In this document: positions 17,646 through 26,660 of the stretch, piece after piece
Layout of the letters: every line of letters starts with the position of its first letter
Position numbering within the stretch: the stretch's first letter is position 1
Source: Chloracidobacterium sp.
GTDB taxonomy: Bacteria; Acidobacteriota; Blastocatellia; Pyrinomonadales; Pyrinomonadaceae
Length of the DNA stretch: 64,000 nt
Reading direction: 5' to 3'
Assembly: GCA_016711345.1 (NCBI GenBank)
Contig: JADJTD010000001.1
Coordinates: 1,364,001 to 1,428,000, forward strand
Notes under the pieces: model-generated
What the model was told of the DNA's origin: nothing
Database searches by the model: none
The model's input: only the letters and a program-made list of their open reading frames with translations
Made by a program: the position numbers and the translations under genes

Positions 17646-17951
17646 TTTCTTTGATCTCCGATAACCTAAATTGAAGCGAATCTAGAATATATGCGAACAG
17701 AACCTCTCTTGTCTATTGTGACCGTGCTTCAAATAATGGGCAGTGATAGTTTATGGCTGAATTTTACCTTTTACGTCGATCTCGGAAATAAAATTAGCGG
17801 TGGTTCGTAACATCTTGTTAACATCGACGATTGGGCTGTGTTCTTTACAGCAAACCCGCTCATCCGAACATTTCATCCTAAATCCCGACGGCCGCCGTTT
17901 TGTGAACGGAGGCAATGCGCATTAAAATCGTGAAGCACGACCGGAGAATCT
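17646..17951. other. Divergent intergenic region, no gene seen
   Basis: These 306 bases separate the phosphate-transport operon (leftward) from the M48 protease gene (rightward). Promoters for both must be here, but no clear -35/-10 pair stood out. The only well-defined signal is GGAGA, a few bases before the ATG at 17952. No RNA gene or repeat was recognised. Confidence 0.4.
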
Positions 17952-19349
17952 ATGAATAAACTTTTTGCCAGACGAATTACAGTTGCTGCCTTGGCAGCGA
18001 CGATGTGGGTTTTGCCGATGGCCGCGATGGCCCAGACGCAAATAACGGCCCCGAAGAACAAATACAAGGTTCAGGATGACGTTAAGCTCGGCGATCAAGC
18101 TTCGCGAGAAGTGGAACAAAAATTTCCGCTGATCAACGACCGCGATGCCGAAGCCTACATACAGCGTGTCGGCCAGCGTCTGGCTGATGCGATACCGCAG
18201 CAGTTTCGCCATTCGGAATTCAACTACAGGTTTCAATGGGTAAATGCCAGCGACCTTAACGCCTTTGCTCTTCCCGGCGGACCGATGTATATCAACCGAG
18301 GAATGATAGAAGCGGCAAAGAACGAGGGCGAACTCGCCGGCGTTATGGCACACGAAATTAGCCACGTCGCGCTTCGCCACGCAACTGCGCAGGCAACAAA
18401 ACAGGGCAGCGCAAAAAATACACTTGGAACGATCGGGTTAATCCTCGGCGGAGCGATACTCGGCGGCCAAACAGGAGCACAACTTGGAATGCTCGGAGCG
18501 CAGGCTTGGATGACCAAATACAGCCGAGAATACGAAACGCAGTCCGACATCTTAGGATCACGTATTATGGCCGATGCAGGTTACGACCCGCTCGATCTGG
18601 CAAATGTGTTCAGAACGATCCAGCAGCAGTCAAAAGGCGGCGGCCCAGAATGGCTCAGCAGCCATCCCGATCCGGGCAATCGTTATGAAAAGATCAACCG
18701 CGAGGCACAATACCTGAATGTATCGCGGGAACCTATCAAGATCACACGCGATTTCTCGCGTACGAAAGAACGTTTCCGTTCGATGCCGCCGGCAAAGTCG
18801 ATGGCCCAGATCGAAAAGGAGTCTCAAGGTCAGACCACTTCGGGGCCGATGGCAAACGGACGATATTCGAACACTGTGCCGGTGCCCTCAACTCGAGTTC
18901 GGTCCTACAACAATCTGAATTGGCTTCAGATCAATCTGCCTTCGAATTGGGTCGATCTAGCGGGGCAAAACTCTGTGACATTCGCGCCCGAAGGAGCATA
19001 CGGCCAACAAGGCATCACACGCGGCGTAATGATCGGCACATACCCTGGCAAATACAGAGAACTCGCACGTGATTCGCAGGATTATGTAAATAGCGTTCTG
19101 CAGGACAATTCGTATCTGCAGCGCCGCGGCGGATATTCACGGGTGTCTATTGATGGCCGTGCGGGAAATCTGACACCGCTTTCCGGCCGTTCACCAATAA
19201 CAGGGCGAACCGAAATGGTTGATATCTATACTGCCCAACTCAGAAATGGCGAACTGTTCTATTTCATTACGGTAGTGCCCGATAACGAAACCTATCGTTA
19301 TAATTCGGCATTTAGAAATGTGCTCAGCTCGATACAGTTGAATGATTGA
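17952..19349 (+). CDS. Secreted M48-family metalloprotease
   Basis: A 465-residue exported metalloprotease. The signal peptide spans residues 1-28 (ends MAAMAQ). The M48 catalytic motif HEISH lies at about 133-137 in GVMAHEISHVALRHATAQ, and the third zinc ligand is probably the Glu in YSREYETQSDILG (about 193), followed by a glycine-rich membrane-like stretch. The family resembles BepA/YfgC-type periplasmic proteases that help outer-membrane quality control. Unlike BepA there is no obvious TPR region; the C-terminal 160 residues (NNLNWLQINLPSNW ... FYFITVVPD) look like a separate small beta domain. The GGAGA binding site supports the start. It is monocistronic. Confidence 0.9.
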   Translation: MNKLFARRITVAALAATMWVLPMAAMAQTQITAPKNKYKVQDDVKLGDQASREVEQKFPLINDRDAEAYIQRVGQRLADAIPQQFRHSEFNYRFQWVNASDLNAFALPGGPMYINRGMIEAAKNEGELAGVMAHEISHVALRHATAQATKQGSAKNTLGTIGLILGGAILGGQTGAQLGMLGAQAWMTKYSREYETQSDILGSRIMADAGYDPLDLANVFRTIQQQSKGGGPEWLSSHPDPGNRYEKINREAQYLNVSREPIKITRDFSRTKERFRSMPPAKSMAQIEKESQGQTTSGPMANGRYSNTVPVPSTRVRSYNNLNWLQINLPSNWVDLAGQNSVTFAPEGAYGQQGITRGVMIGTYPGKYRELARDSQDYVNSVLQDNSYLQRRGGYSRVSIDGRAGNLTPLSGRSPITGRTEMVDIYTAQLRNGELFYFITVVPDNETYRYNSAFRNVLSSIQLND

Positions 19350-19403
19350 TGCACAAGCCCGCATTTTAGAAAGGGCGTTACATTCAAGCTGAGTGTTCCG
19401 CCC

Positions 19404-20630
19404 TTACTGATGTGCGGGCCTACGCACAGAAAGTAGCATTAATATCGCTGCTACCGATACACACGCACTTGCAAGAAATGCTACCGACGCTCCAAATTGA
19501 GTCCAAATCAATCCAAACAAAAGCGATGCCGGAAAAACCGTGATTCCGAATGCAAAATTATAAAGGCCGTAAGCCGTTCCGCGTTTACTTTCGGGCACCA
19601 TGTCGGCGACAAACGCCTTTTCAACGCCTTCGGTTAATCCGAAATGCGCACCATAGATAATGAACAAAACCCACACCTGCCATGCCGAATCGACAAAAGC
19701 AAAACCGGCATAAACGACCGCATAGATCAGCCAACCAGCGCCTATTATGGTCTTGCGGCCCAACTTGTCGGAGAGATCTCCGCCGATCAGCGAACTGATA
19801 ACTTTGCTCACATGCAGCGTCATCCACAAGAGCGGCAGCATTACCGGTGAGACACCTGCATCCGCAGCGCGAAGCAACAGAAATGCGTCGGTCGAATTCG
19901 ACAGCGTAAACAAAGCGATCACGAACAGAAATCGTTTAAAATTCCCGCCAAAACCGGCAAGTGACAGACTGGGTGGACTTGAATCAATAGCGGCGGGTAT
20001 CGCCTTTTCCTTTACGAAAAAAACTATGACTAACAGGCCAAGCACGACTGGAACCGAGGCAAACAAAAAGACTTGCTGGTATTCGCCAAGCGTTGGATTT
20101 TGCGTGTCCAGAGCGAAGATCGAAAGAAGAATAAATGCAGCAACCGGCCCAAAAACGGCTCCAAGATGATCGGCCGCACGATTAAATCCGAACGCAAATC
20201 CGCGTTCATTTACCGGAACACTATCAGCGATCAGAGCGTCACGCGGTGCGCCGCGAATTCCCTTGCCGACGCGATCCGTCATTCGTACAACTAGCACCTG
20301 CGGCCAGCTTGTCACAAATCCCAGAAACGGCCTAGTGATCGCCGCCAGAGAATAGCCGAGCAGAACCGGAAGTTTTCGTTTTCCAAAACGGTCGCTCAGA
20401 TAGCCTGAAAACAGTTTTAAGAGGCTCGCAACGGATTCTGCAAAACCTTCGATAAGTCCAATTGCGAACGGTGAAGCTCCAAGGCTGAGCGCGAGAAATG
20501 CGGGAAGCAGCGGGTAAATTATTTCGCTCGAAGTGTCGTTGAGTAGAGCGACGAAACTCAAGGCAAGCACGTTTCGCGGCAGGGTTGTGTATCGTTTCCA
20601 AAATCCTGTCCGTGCTTCCAATGCCGCCAT
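19404..20630 (-). CDS. MFS transporter
   Basis: A 408-residue membrane protein with about twelve hydrophobic segments. It carries the MFS loop motif in GYLSDRFGKRKLPVLLGY and again as GGDLSDKLGRKTIIGAGW, plus a charged segment VGKGIRGAPRDALIADSVP. These features match the family of MFS permeases annotated as nickel- or tetracycline-like exporters; the substrate is not readable. It is the last gene of a three-gene minus-strand set with yacG and a small membrane protein. Confidence 0.9.
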   Translation of the reverse strand: MAALEARTGFWKRYTTLPRNVLALSFVALLNDTSSEIIYPLLPAFLALSLGASPFAIGLIEGFAESVASLLKLFSGYLSDRFGKRKLPVLLGYSLAAITRPFLGFVTSWPQVLVVRMTDRVGKGIRGAPRDALIADSVPVNERGFAFGFNRAADHLGAVFGPVAAFILLSIFALDTQNPTLGEYQQVFLFASVPVVLGLLVIVFFVKEKAIPAAIDSSPPSLSLAGFGGNFKRFLFVIALFTLSNSTDAFLLLRAADAGVSPVMLPLLWMTLHVSKVISSLIGGDLSDKLGRKTIIGAGWLIYAVVYAGFAFVDSAWQVWVLFIIYGAHFGLTEGVEKAFVADMVPESKRGTAYGLYNFAFGITVFPASLLFGLIWTQFGASVAFLASACVSVAAILMLLSVRRPAHQ

Positions 20631-20641
20631 AAAAGATTGAT

Positions 20642-20866
20642 TTATTTATTTTGCGTGGACCGTGATCTGGGAGCAGGTTTGCTGCTGCTTCCAAGCCACC
20701 AAAAGGAAATGCTGCCGGCGACCGCGATGAGCAGGATAACGGCGACGATCACCATTCGAAATGCCATTTTCACGGTCTTTCGGAGCAGTCGAAATACAAT
20801 ATATGCAACTCCCGCGAAAACAAGAAAAAATACGACAGCCGCAATAACGCCAATGCTTTCACTCAT
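20642..20866 (-). CDS. Small membrane protein
   Basis: A 74-residue protein with two hydrophobic segments (IGVIAAVVFFLVFAGVAYIVFRLL and MAFRMVIVAVILLIAVAGSISFWWLG) and a short basic tail. The function is unknown. It overlaps yacG by four bases (ATGA type) and lies 11 bases before the MFS gene, so it is translated as part of this operon. Confidence 0.7.
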   Translation of the reverse strand: MSESIGVIAAVVFFLVFAGVAYIVFRLLRKTVKMAFRMVIVAVILLIAVAGSISFWWLGSSSKPAPRSRSTQNK

Positions 20867-21063
20867 TCTTTATTCTCCGTTGCGCGTTCGATAGCGTCTA
20901 TGTCTTCTTCGGTGAGCGACGCGGTTTCGCTCGGTATGTTGTAATCTCCATCCGCCCAAGCTCCGAAATCGAGAAGCTTGCACCGCTCCGAGCAAAACGG
21001 ACGAAATTCGTTACCGGTAAATTCTGTTTCCTTGCCGCAATGCGGGCATTTAACTATCGGCAT
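20863..21063 (-). CDS. yacG: DNA gyrase inhibitor YacG
   Basis: A 66-residue zinc-binding protein. The four cysteines CPHCGKE and FCSERCKLLD, followed by LGxWA-like DFGAWADGDYNIPSE, are the full YacG signature. In E. coli, YacG binds GyrB and blocks DNA binding by gyrase. The acidic tail is usual. It is the first gene of a small operon with a membrane protein and an MFS transporter, an unusual partnership with no clear functional link. Confidence 0.93.
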   Translation of the reverse strand: MPIVKCPHCGKETEFTGNEFRPFCSERCKLLDFGAWADGDYNIPSETASLTEEDIDAIERATENKE

Positions 21064-21178
21064 AATGACAATTTAGCATATCAGATTTCTCTTGAATCCA
21101 ATGTGCATTGATTCGAACATACGATTAACTAATGACGTATTATAATGTTGTTGGGACTTTTTCACTGAGAGATTTGTT

Positions 21179-22159
21179 ATGAACGATTACAAAGAAAAAT
21201 TTGACCGCTGGCAGAAAAAGGCGACCGATAAGCTTGGTGAGATCGACGCGCAGCTTGGATTAAAAGATAAGATCGAGACCGGAGCTCGCGCTGTTGCGGA
21301 AACCGCTCAAAAAGGTGCTGATTACATAAAAACCGAAGCCGAAAAGAGTGACATCGGCAGGTCAGCCGTCAAGGTTACCGAAGGCGTCGTAAATGCCGCA
21401 ACAGACACCGCGAAATCTGCATGGAACGTCAGCGAACCGGTCCGTGACGTCGCCGTCGATGCTGGTTCAAAAGCCGGCGAAGCCGCAATCGACGCAGCCG
21501 CCAAAGCAGGCGAATTTATCGACGATGCTGCTCAAACGGTTGGCACAGGCGCTAAGCGAGTTTCCCAAGTCGTCGGTTTTGGCTCAAGCCTCGCATCAAT
21601 GCTCGATTCGGCGATCACGTCGGCAAAGAAAGCCGCAGATTGGGCACATTCAGATCCGGTCAAAGCCGCAACGACAGGTGTTTCGATGGCTATCGGAGCA
21701 GGTTTGGGCGTAGTTTTTACCGGCATTAGTTCGCACTGGCTGCTCAATTCTGCAATTCCGACTTGGTCGGTAAAAAAACTTGCCGAAAATTTTGACGGCT
21801 ACCTAAAACGCCGCGAAGAGCTTATCGAAAAAGGTCAGCTTAGCGACGCCGACGCCGAACGCATAAAATTCGAACGCGACATCGCAACCAGCATCGGCGC
21901 ACCGTTGCTTGGTGCATTTTCCTTCGCATCCGGCGCGGTGATGATGACCAATATATTCGATCCCAAAAACATCACAGGCTTTCCCATCGGCACGATCATC
22001 GGCGGCAACCCACTGCTCGAAGGCGTATGGTTCTTCGGCAACGGTATGGTCTGTTTCAAGACAAGCTACGATTTCTTTATGATCGCACTCGACGGACAGG
22101 AAGACGTCGAAAAAATGGTCAAAGAGATAAAAGGTATGCTTCCCGCCGCGGCTAATTGA
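21179..22159 (+). CDS. Helical repeat-rich protein with two membrane segments, unknown
   Basis: A 326-residue protein. Residues 1-150 are rich in Ala, Lys, Asp and Glu and form heptad/11-residue type repeats (ETGARAVAETAQKGADYIK, VGTGAKRVSQV), as in amphipathic LEA- or apolipoprotein-like helices. Residues 165-190 (VSMAIGAGLGVVFTGISSHWLL) and 235-290 are hydrophobic, suggesting membrane association. No enzyme motif was seen. The ATG at 21179 follows a TATAAT-like -10 element. Its 3' end overlaps the convergent M50 protease gene by eight bases. Confidence 0.75.
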   Translation: MNDYKEKFDRWQKKATDKLGEIDAQLGLKDKIETGARAVAETAQKGADYIKTEAEKSDIGRSAVKVTEGVVNAATDTAKSAWNVSEPVRDVAVDAGSKAGEAAIDAAAKAGEFIDDAAQTVGTGAKRVSQVVGFGSSLASMLDSAITSAKKAADWAHSDPVKAATTGVSMAIGAGLGVVFTGISSHWLLNSAIPTWSVKKLAENFDGYLKRREELIEKGQLSDADAERIKFERDIATSIGAPLLGAFSFASGAVMMTNIFDPKNITGFPIGTIIGGNPLLEGVWFFGNGMVCFKTSYDFFMIALDGQEDVEKMVKEIKGMLPAAAN

Positions 22160-23180
22160 TCTGAATCGGAAACGGTACAAAACACAAAATAAAAATAACT
22201 AAAGTCAGAAATGCAATAACCTTGCGATTTTTATCAAGCGGCGTGGTGTCCCAAGGAGTCGGGTGGCGGACTTTCATCATAATAGCCAGGATTATCGCGA
22301 TCAAGAATCCGCTGGGACTGCCATAAAAATACATGCCTAAAACCGACAGTGTAGCCATAATTGCAAATGCTATTCGACCCGTCCAGTAATGTACCTTCTC
22401 GCCAAATACCGCATAGATCGCATGCCCGCCGTCGAGTTGGCCTGACGGAATAAGGTTCAACGCGGTCACCAAAAGCCCGACCCACGCCGCAAAATAAAAA
22501 GCATTCCCGATACCAAATTTCAGATCGACACCTAAAGCGGTCGCGAACAGCCGGATAAGCAGGGGGTCAGTAAATGTCAGCGTGCCCTGTGTATTCCCTA
22601 ACTGCTCAGGTGTGACAAACTGCATCGTTAAAAGGCCTACCATTGCAATTGGCAAAAGTGCAATGAACCCGGCGATCGGCCCTGCAACACCGATGTCGAA
22701 TACCGCTCGACGTGTCGGCATCGGTGAAAGAATCTTGATGAACGCCCCAAACGTTCCCGCCGGTCCGATCATCGGCGGCGTCGGCAGAAAGAATGGCAAC
22801 GTAGCATCAACCCTGTAAATGCGGCACGCAATGTAATGCCCCATTTCGTGACAGATCAAGATGAACAGCAAAGAGATCGAAAATTGGAGGCCGTAGATCA
22901 GATGAGTCGTATTTGTAAAAAGCTTATGAACAATATCGCCGATCATAGCGGCATAGTTCGTCGGCAGTGTCGCTAACAGTTGAAGAAATTCGTAAAACGA
23001 TTGCGGATCAGCTTGGGGGAGGTAATCCAGACGGCCGAACGGGAACAGCGTACCGGCGATCGTCGCCGTGCAGAATGTCACGCCAAGCAGCAATAGATGC
23101 TTGATCCATGTGCCGACCGTCGGCTTCATCACCGGCCGGCCGTAATATATTGGTTGTTCGATAGAATCCGGTTCAGTCAT
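22152..23180 (-). CDS. Site-2 protease family (M50) membrane metalloprotease
   Basis: A 342-residue polytopic protein with the intramembrane zinc motif HEMGHYIACR (about residue 112) and the second conserved site NLIPSGQLDGGHAIYAVFG (about 246), where the Asp completes the zinc site. PFFLPTPPMIGPAGTFGA is typical of the FLPTP-type M50 group. Regulated intramembrane proteolysis is the family role; the substrate is unknown. It is a single gene on the minus strand, converging on the helical protein at 21179. Confidence 0.93.
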   Translation of the reverse strand: MTEPDSIEQPIYYGRPVMKPTVGTWIKHLLLLGVTFCTATIAGTLFPFGRLDYLPQADPQSFYEFLQLLATLPTNYAAMIGDIVHKLFTNTTHLIYGLQFSISLLFILICHEMGHYIACRIYRVDATLPFFLPTPPMIGPAGTFGAFIKILSPMPTRRAVFDIGVAGPIAGFIALLPIAMVGLLTMQFVTPEQLGNTQGTLTFTDPLLIRLFATALGVDLKFGIGNAFYFAAWVGLLVTALNLIPSGQLDGGHAIYAVFGEKVHYWTGRIAFAIMATLSVLGMYFYGSPSGFLIAIILAIMMKVRHPTPWDTTPLDKNRKVIAFLTLVIFILCFVPFPIQIN

Positions 23181-23277
23181 TTCGTAGGCTAATAAAAAGA
23201 TCGCAGTTCGCTCGAAGCCACATCTTGCGTGTCCTCACGATCTGCGATCGATAACCTCAATGATACTAAAAAATTTC

Positions 23278-23553
23278 TTATTCTACGGCTTTTGCTGACA
23301 GCTCTTTGCCCGGCTTAAATCTAATCGTCTTGCCCGCCGGAATTGGAACTTCCTTGCCGGTGCGTGGATTGCGGCCGACGCCGCGCTTTCGCGGTTTGAC
23401 GACAAACACGCCGAACCCGCGAAGCTCGATACGCTTGCCCGCAGCGAGAGCTTCCTTCATCGCTTCAAACAGCGAATCGACCACCTGCTCGGCCTTTTGC
23501 TTCGGAACGCCGGTTCGGTCGGCTACTAAATTAACAATATCCAGTTTTATCAT
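23278..23553 (-). CDS. HU-family DNA-binding protein
   Basis: A 91-residue histone-like protein. It has the dimerising helices (IVNLVADRTGVPKQKAEQVVDSLFEAMKEAL) and the DNA-binding beta arm with RKRGVGRNPRTGKEVPIPAGKTIRFKPGKEL, including the conserved proline. It bends DNA and shapes the nucleoid. A very strong ribosome site (AGGAGGAG) precedes the ATG, and a good promoter lies upstream, both matching high expression. HU and IHF alpha/beta cannot be told apart with certainty; HU is favoured. Confidence 0.95.
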   Translation of the reverse strand: MIKLDIVNLVADRTGVPKQKAEQVVDSLFEAMKEALAAGKRIELRGFGVFVVKPRKRGVGRNPRTGKEVPIPAGKTIRFKPGKELSAKAVE

Positions 23554-23612
23554 TATCTCCTCCTATCGAATCGGAAACGTGGAGAGAAAAACCTAAACTA
23601 AAACGTTTTTGA

Positions 23613-23642
23613 ATCATAATCCTCTAAACCTACATCTGTCAA
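23613..23642 (-). promoter_or_regulatory. Predicted sigma70-type promoter of the HU gene
   Basis: On the minus strand, TTGACA (23637-23642) and TATGAT (23613-23618) are separated by 18 bases. They lie about 60 bases before the start codon of the HU gene, so the leader is short. Confidence 0.6.
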
Positions 23643-23706
23643 GAGTTTGCGAGGGTTTGTAGTGTTTATTTTTGTCCGGCTCATCGGATAGTGTTAGAAT
23701 CAGCCC

Positions 23707-24528
23707 ATGCGTTGGAGAGACCAGAGACAGAGCGACAATGTAGAGGACCGTCGCGGTCTAGGCGGCCGAGGAATGGCCGTAGGCGGCGGCGGTATCGGTA
23801 TAGTTATTCTCGCGATCGCGATTTACCTATGCGGCGGCGACCCGACTCAACTGCTTCAAAATATCCCGACGCAGACCCAAGCGCCCGGCCCGGCGGCCAA
23901 TAAGGTTGTTTCACAAGACGACAATGCTCAATTTGCAAGAGCCATCATGGGCAATCTTGAGGATGCGTGGAAACAGATACTTCCCGCTCAGTCTCGCGTC
24001 CAGTTTCAGGCTCCAAAACTAGTTTTGTTTACTGGCCAGATCGCGTCGGCCTGCGGCTACGCGAGTTCGGCATCGGGCCCGTTCTATTGTTCCGGCGATC
24101 GTAAACTCTATCTCGATTTCGCATTTTTTGACGAGCTTCAACGTGAATTCAAAGCTCCCGGCGACTTTGCGCAAGCCTATGTGATCGCCCACGAATATGG
24201 GCATCACATTCAAAATCTGACGGGCATGATGGGCAAGGTTCAGAGTGCCGGTGAGAACAACCGCCTTTCGGTCGCTCTCGAACTGCAAGCAGATTGCTAT
24301 GCGGGCATCTGGGCTAATTTTGCGGCAAAACAAGGCCGCGTCGAAGCGGGCGATGCCGAAGAAGCGATCCGTGCGGCGGCGGCGGTCGGCGACGATATGA
24401 TCCAAAAACGCACACAAGGCTATGTCGTTCCCGACTCATTTACCCACGGCTCAGCACAGCAGCGAATGCAGTATTTCGCCAAAGGAATGCAAACCGGCGA
24501 CATGAAGCAATGTCAGACGCTAAGGTAG
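23707..24528 (+). CDS. Neutral zinc metallopeptidase (YpfJ-type)
   Basis: A 273-residue protein of the YpfJ/KPN_02809 putative neutral zinc metallopeptidase family. It starts MRWRDQRQSDNVEDRRG, as usual for the family, with one N-terminal membrane segment (GGGGIGIVILAIAIYLCGGDP). The catalytic motif is AHEYGHHIQNLTG at about 163. Family blocks ACGYASSASGPFYC, LYLDFAFFDEL and ELQADCYAGIW are also present. It is membrane-anchored, most likely with the peptidase outside. The substrate is unknown. Confidence 0.92.
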   Translation: MRWRDQRQSDNVEDRRGLGGRGMAVGGGGIGIVILAIAIYLCGGDPTQLLQNIPTQTQAPGPAANKVVSQDDNAQFARAIMGNLEDAWKQILPAQSRVQFQAPKLVLFTGQIASACGYASSASGPFYCSGDRKLYLDFAFFDELQREFKAPGDFAQAYVIAHEYGHHIQNLTGMMGKVQSAGENNRLSVALELQADCYAGIWANFAAKQGRVEAGDAEEAIRAAAAVGDDMIQKRTQGYVVPDSFTHGSAQQRMQYFAKGMQTGDMKQCQTLR

Positions 24529-24531
24529 GAA

Positions 24532-25089
24532 TTAAGCCGCAAAAGGCCTTCCGTATATTTCCTGATAGACCCAACCAAGAAACCGTGCTTCCGCAGTGCA
24601 CAGAGCCTCTAGCCAGCAGCTTGTCAGGTAGAGCCGCTTTTCAGAATTTGTCGTTAATTTTTCAGCTTTCTTGAGCGAAAACGCCTCGATATCGGAGTCC
24701 AGATCATACGATTCAGCGATCTCGGTCTTTGTTTTGTGAGATTCATCTAAGGCCGCAAGTAAATCGCTGATCCAGAGTTTAAGAAGCGGCTCCGTGTTAT
24801 TTTCAGCCAGCGCCTGAAACGAGCCGACAGCAAATCTCGCCTCCGCATTTTCAAACGGATAGGTCGCGATTCCCTGCTGAGCGTCGTCGATCTGCTTCCA
24901 CTGAAAAAGCTCTTCAGTATTCGCATGACGCATTCGCGCCGTGCGCTCGTCGTACATCAGAAACCATTCGAGCAGATCTGCGAGTGAGTTCGTATCGATT
25001 TCGCCACTTTCCGCGCGACGTAATTTTGGCGGTTCATTTTCCTGTGATTTTGCTTCGGCCATAAGTGAATTTTTTATATTACCACTCAA
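24532..25089 (-). CDS. Conserved-looking protein of unknown function
   Basis: A 185-residue acidic, mostly helical protein without signal peptide or membrane segment. Blocks such as LADLLEWFLMYDERTARM, AVGSFQALAENNTEPLLKLW and LEALCTAEARFLGWVYQEIYG look globular. I do not recognise the family. A start at the second Met (MAEAKSQENEPP, nine residues in) is also likely. It converges on the YpfJ-type peptidase gene, with three bases between the stops, and is divergent from the Kir channel gene. Confidence 0.65.
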   Translation of the reverse strand: MSGNIKNSLMAEAKSQENEPPKLRRAESGEIDTNSLADLLEWFLMYDERTARMRHANTEELFQWKQIDDAQQGIATYPFENAEARFAVGSFQALAENNTEPLLKLWISDLLAALDESHKTKTEIAESYDLDSDIEAFSLKKAEKLTTNSEKRLYLTSCWLEALCTAEARFLGWVYQEIYGRPFAA

Positions 25090-25187
25090 GGACAGAAACG
25101 CGAGTGTAAACGAGCGTGCACAACACTATCGGCACGCTCCCTAACGGTCGCGTTTCTGCCCGAGACTAGTTATAATCAGTCAATATC

Positions 25188-26168
25188 GTGGCCGAAGAAA
25201 TACTAAACAGCACCTTGGAAGTAGGCGAACTTTCCGAAGAGGAAAAGCGCGATCTGGGCTTCGGCTCGGTCGTGACGCGCGGCAGCCGCCAGCGTTTGCT
25301 CAATCAGGACGGCTCATTTAACGTCCGCCGCACAGGCCTTTCGCTTTTCACATCGCTCAACCTTTACCACACGCTGCTCGCAATGTCGTGGCGAATGTTT
25401 CTGTTTCTTGTGCTGGTGCTTTATTTCCTGAGCAATATACTCTTCGGTGCGCTTTATGCCATCAACGGCCCCGAAGCGATCGTTGATACTTCATCAGAAC
25501 CGATGTCGAGTATTTTCCTTCGCGGATTTTTCTTCAGCGTGCAGACGTTCGCGACAATTGGTTACGGCACGATCCATCCTAACGGACTTTTCCCGAATCT
25601 TCTCGTCACAATCGAATCTTATTACAGTCTGCTCGCCAACGCTCTGATCACTGGCCTCGTATTCGCTCGTTTTGCTCGTCCGACTGCAAGAGTAATTTTC
25701 AGCGAAGTAGCTGTGGTTGCGCCGTATCGCGGCATTTCGGGTTTGATGGTGCGGCTCGTCAATGGGCGCAGCAATCAGCTGATCGAGGTCAGGGCGACGA
25801 TGATCTATGCCCGCTTTGTCGAGGAACATGGAAAGACTGTTCGACGCTTCGACTCGCTCGAACTCGAACGTGACAAAGTTTCGTTCTTACCCCTTGCGTG
25901 GACGATCGTACATCCGATCACGCCGGACTCGCCGCTCTACGGCATCACGCGCGAAGAGGTCGAGCGCACCGACGCGGAAATACTCGTGCTGCTCAACGCG
26001 ACCGACGAAACCTTCGCCGCCGTTGTCCATACGCGCTCGTCATATAAACCTGAGGAAGTGCATGTCGGTTACAAATTCGCTAACATCTACAACGAAGTTG
26101 ACGACGGCGAACCGATATCGATAAACGTTCGAAAACTGTCTGCGATAGAACCGGCACCGATCAGCTAA
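25188..26168 (+). CDS. Inward-rectifier (Kir-type) potassium channel
   Basis: A 326-residue bacterial Kir channel. It has two membrane segments (FLVLVLYFLSNILFGALYAI, and YSLLANALITGLVFARFARP near 145-165) around a pore helix and the selectivity filter TIGYGTIHP at about 122. The cytoplasmic beta-sandwich domain follows (MVRLVNGRSNQLIEVRATMIY ... TWTIVHPITPDSPLYG), as in KirBac. The start is GTG at 25188. It conducts potassium; gating by ligands or lipids is known for relatives but cannot be read here. Confidence 0.95.
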   Translation: MAEEILNSTLEVGELSEEEKRDLGFGSVVTRGSRQRLLNQDGSFNVRRTGLSLFTSLNLYHTLLAMSWRMFLFLVLVLYFLSNILFGALYAINGPEAIVDTSSEPMSSIFLRGFFFSVQTFATIGYGTIHPNGLFPNLLVTIESYYSLLANALITGLVFARFARPTARVIFSEVAVVAPYRGISGLMVRLVNGRSNQLIEVRATMIYARFVEEHGKTVRRFDSLELERDKVSFLPLAWTIVHPITPDSPLYGITREEVERTDAEILVLLNATDETFAAVVHTRSSYKPEEVHVGYKFANIYNEVDDGEPISINVRKLSAIEPAPIS

Positions 26169-26190
26169 ACTTGATTTGGAGAAATAATAA

Positions 26191-26601
26191 ATGGCGACCC
26201 AATACGTTACCTGCCCCAATTGTCACACGCAAAACCTTAGCCCGGCCGGACGCTGCACAAACTGCGGCACAATGTTGCCCTTCGCTCCACCGGCGCCGAT
26301 GCAGCCGGTATATGCTCAAAAGCCTGCAGGAGCAGATAAAAAAGTTGTAGCCGGTATCTGCGGAATTTTCCTTGGAGCCTTCGGTGTTCATAAATTTATT
26401 TTGGGCTATCAACAGGAAGGCATAATTATGCTCTCGGTGACGCTTGTCGCGTGGATCATCGCGATCATAACCTGCGGCATCGGAACTCCGCTGGTCATGG
26501 TCCCATCGATCATCGGCCTTGTCGAAGGCATAATGTATCTCACAAAATCCGACGAAGAATTTGTTCAGACCTACATCATCAATAAAAAGCTGTGGTTCTA
26601 A
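26191..26601 (+). CDS. Zinc-ribbon and TM2 domain membrane protein
   Basis: A 136-residue protein with an N-terminal double CxxC zinc ribbon (CPNCHTQ ... CTNCGTM), a Pro-rich stretch and a TM2 domain (KKVVAGICGIFLGAFGVHKF, two membrane segments with the GxxGxHxFxxG pattern). It ends KKLWF. TM2 proteins sit in membranes; their role is not settled. It lies 22 bases after the Kir channel gene, behind GGAGA, and is probably cotranscribed with it. Confidence 0.88.
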   Translation: MATQYVTCPNCHTQNLSPAGRCTNCGTMLPFAPPAPMQPVYAQKPAGADKKVVAGICGIFLGAFGVHKFILGYQQEGIIMLSVTLVAWIIAIITCGIGTPLVMVPSIIGLVEGIMYLTKSDEEFVQTYIINKKLWF

Positions 26602-26605
26602 GAAC

Positions 26606-26626
26606 TTTCAAATTTCAAATTTCAAA
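26606..26626. repeat. Three copies of a 7-bp unit before ribE
   Basis: TTTCAAA occurs three times in a row directly after the TM2 gene stop. It is a short tandem repeat in the 59-base gap before riboflavin synthase. Function unknown. Confidence 0.75.
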
Positions 26627-26660
26627 TGTTTTGTAATTACTACCTCGATAAGGAAGCAGA

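Noticed and set aside
20863..21063. Reading YacG as a generic zinc-ribbon protein
   Set aside because: The CPxC...FCSxRC...GAWADGDYNIP signature is specific to YacG.
26641..26660. FMN riboswitch before riboflavin synthase
   Set aside because: The gap is only about 60 bases and holds a short tandem repeat; no conserved RFN-type motifs are present.
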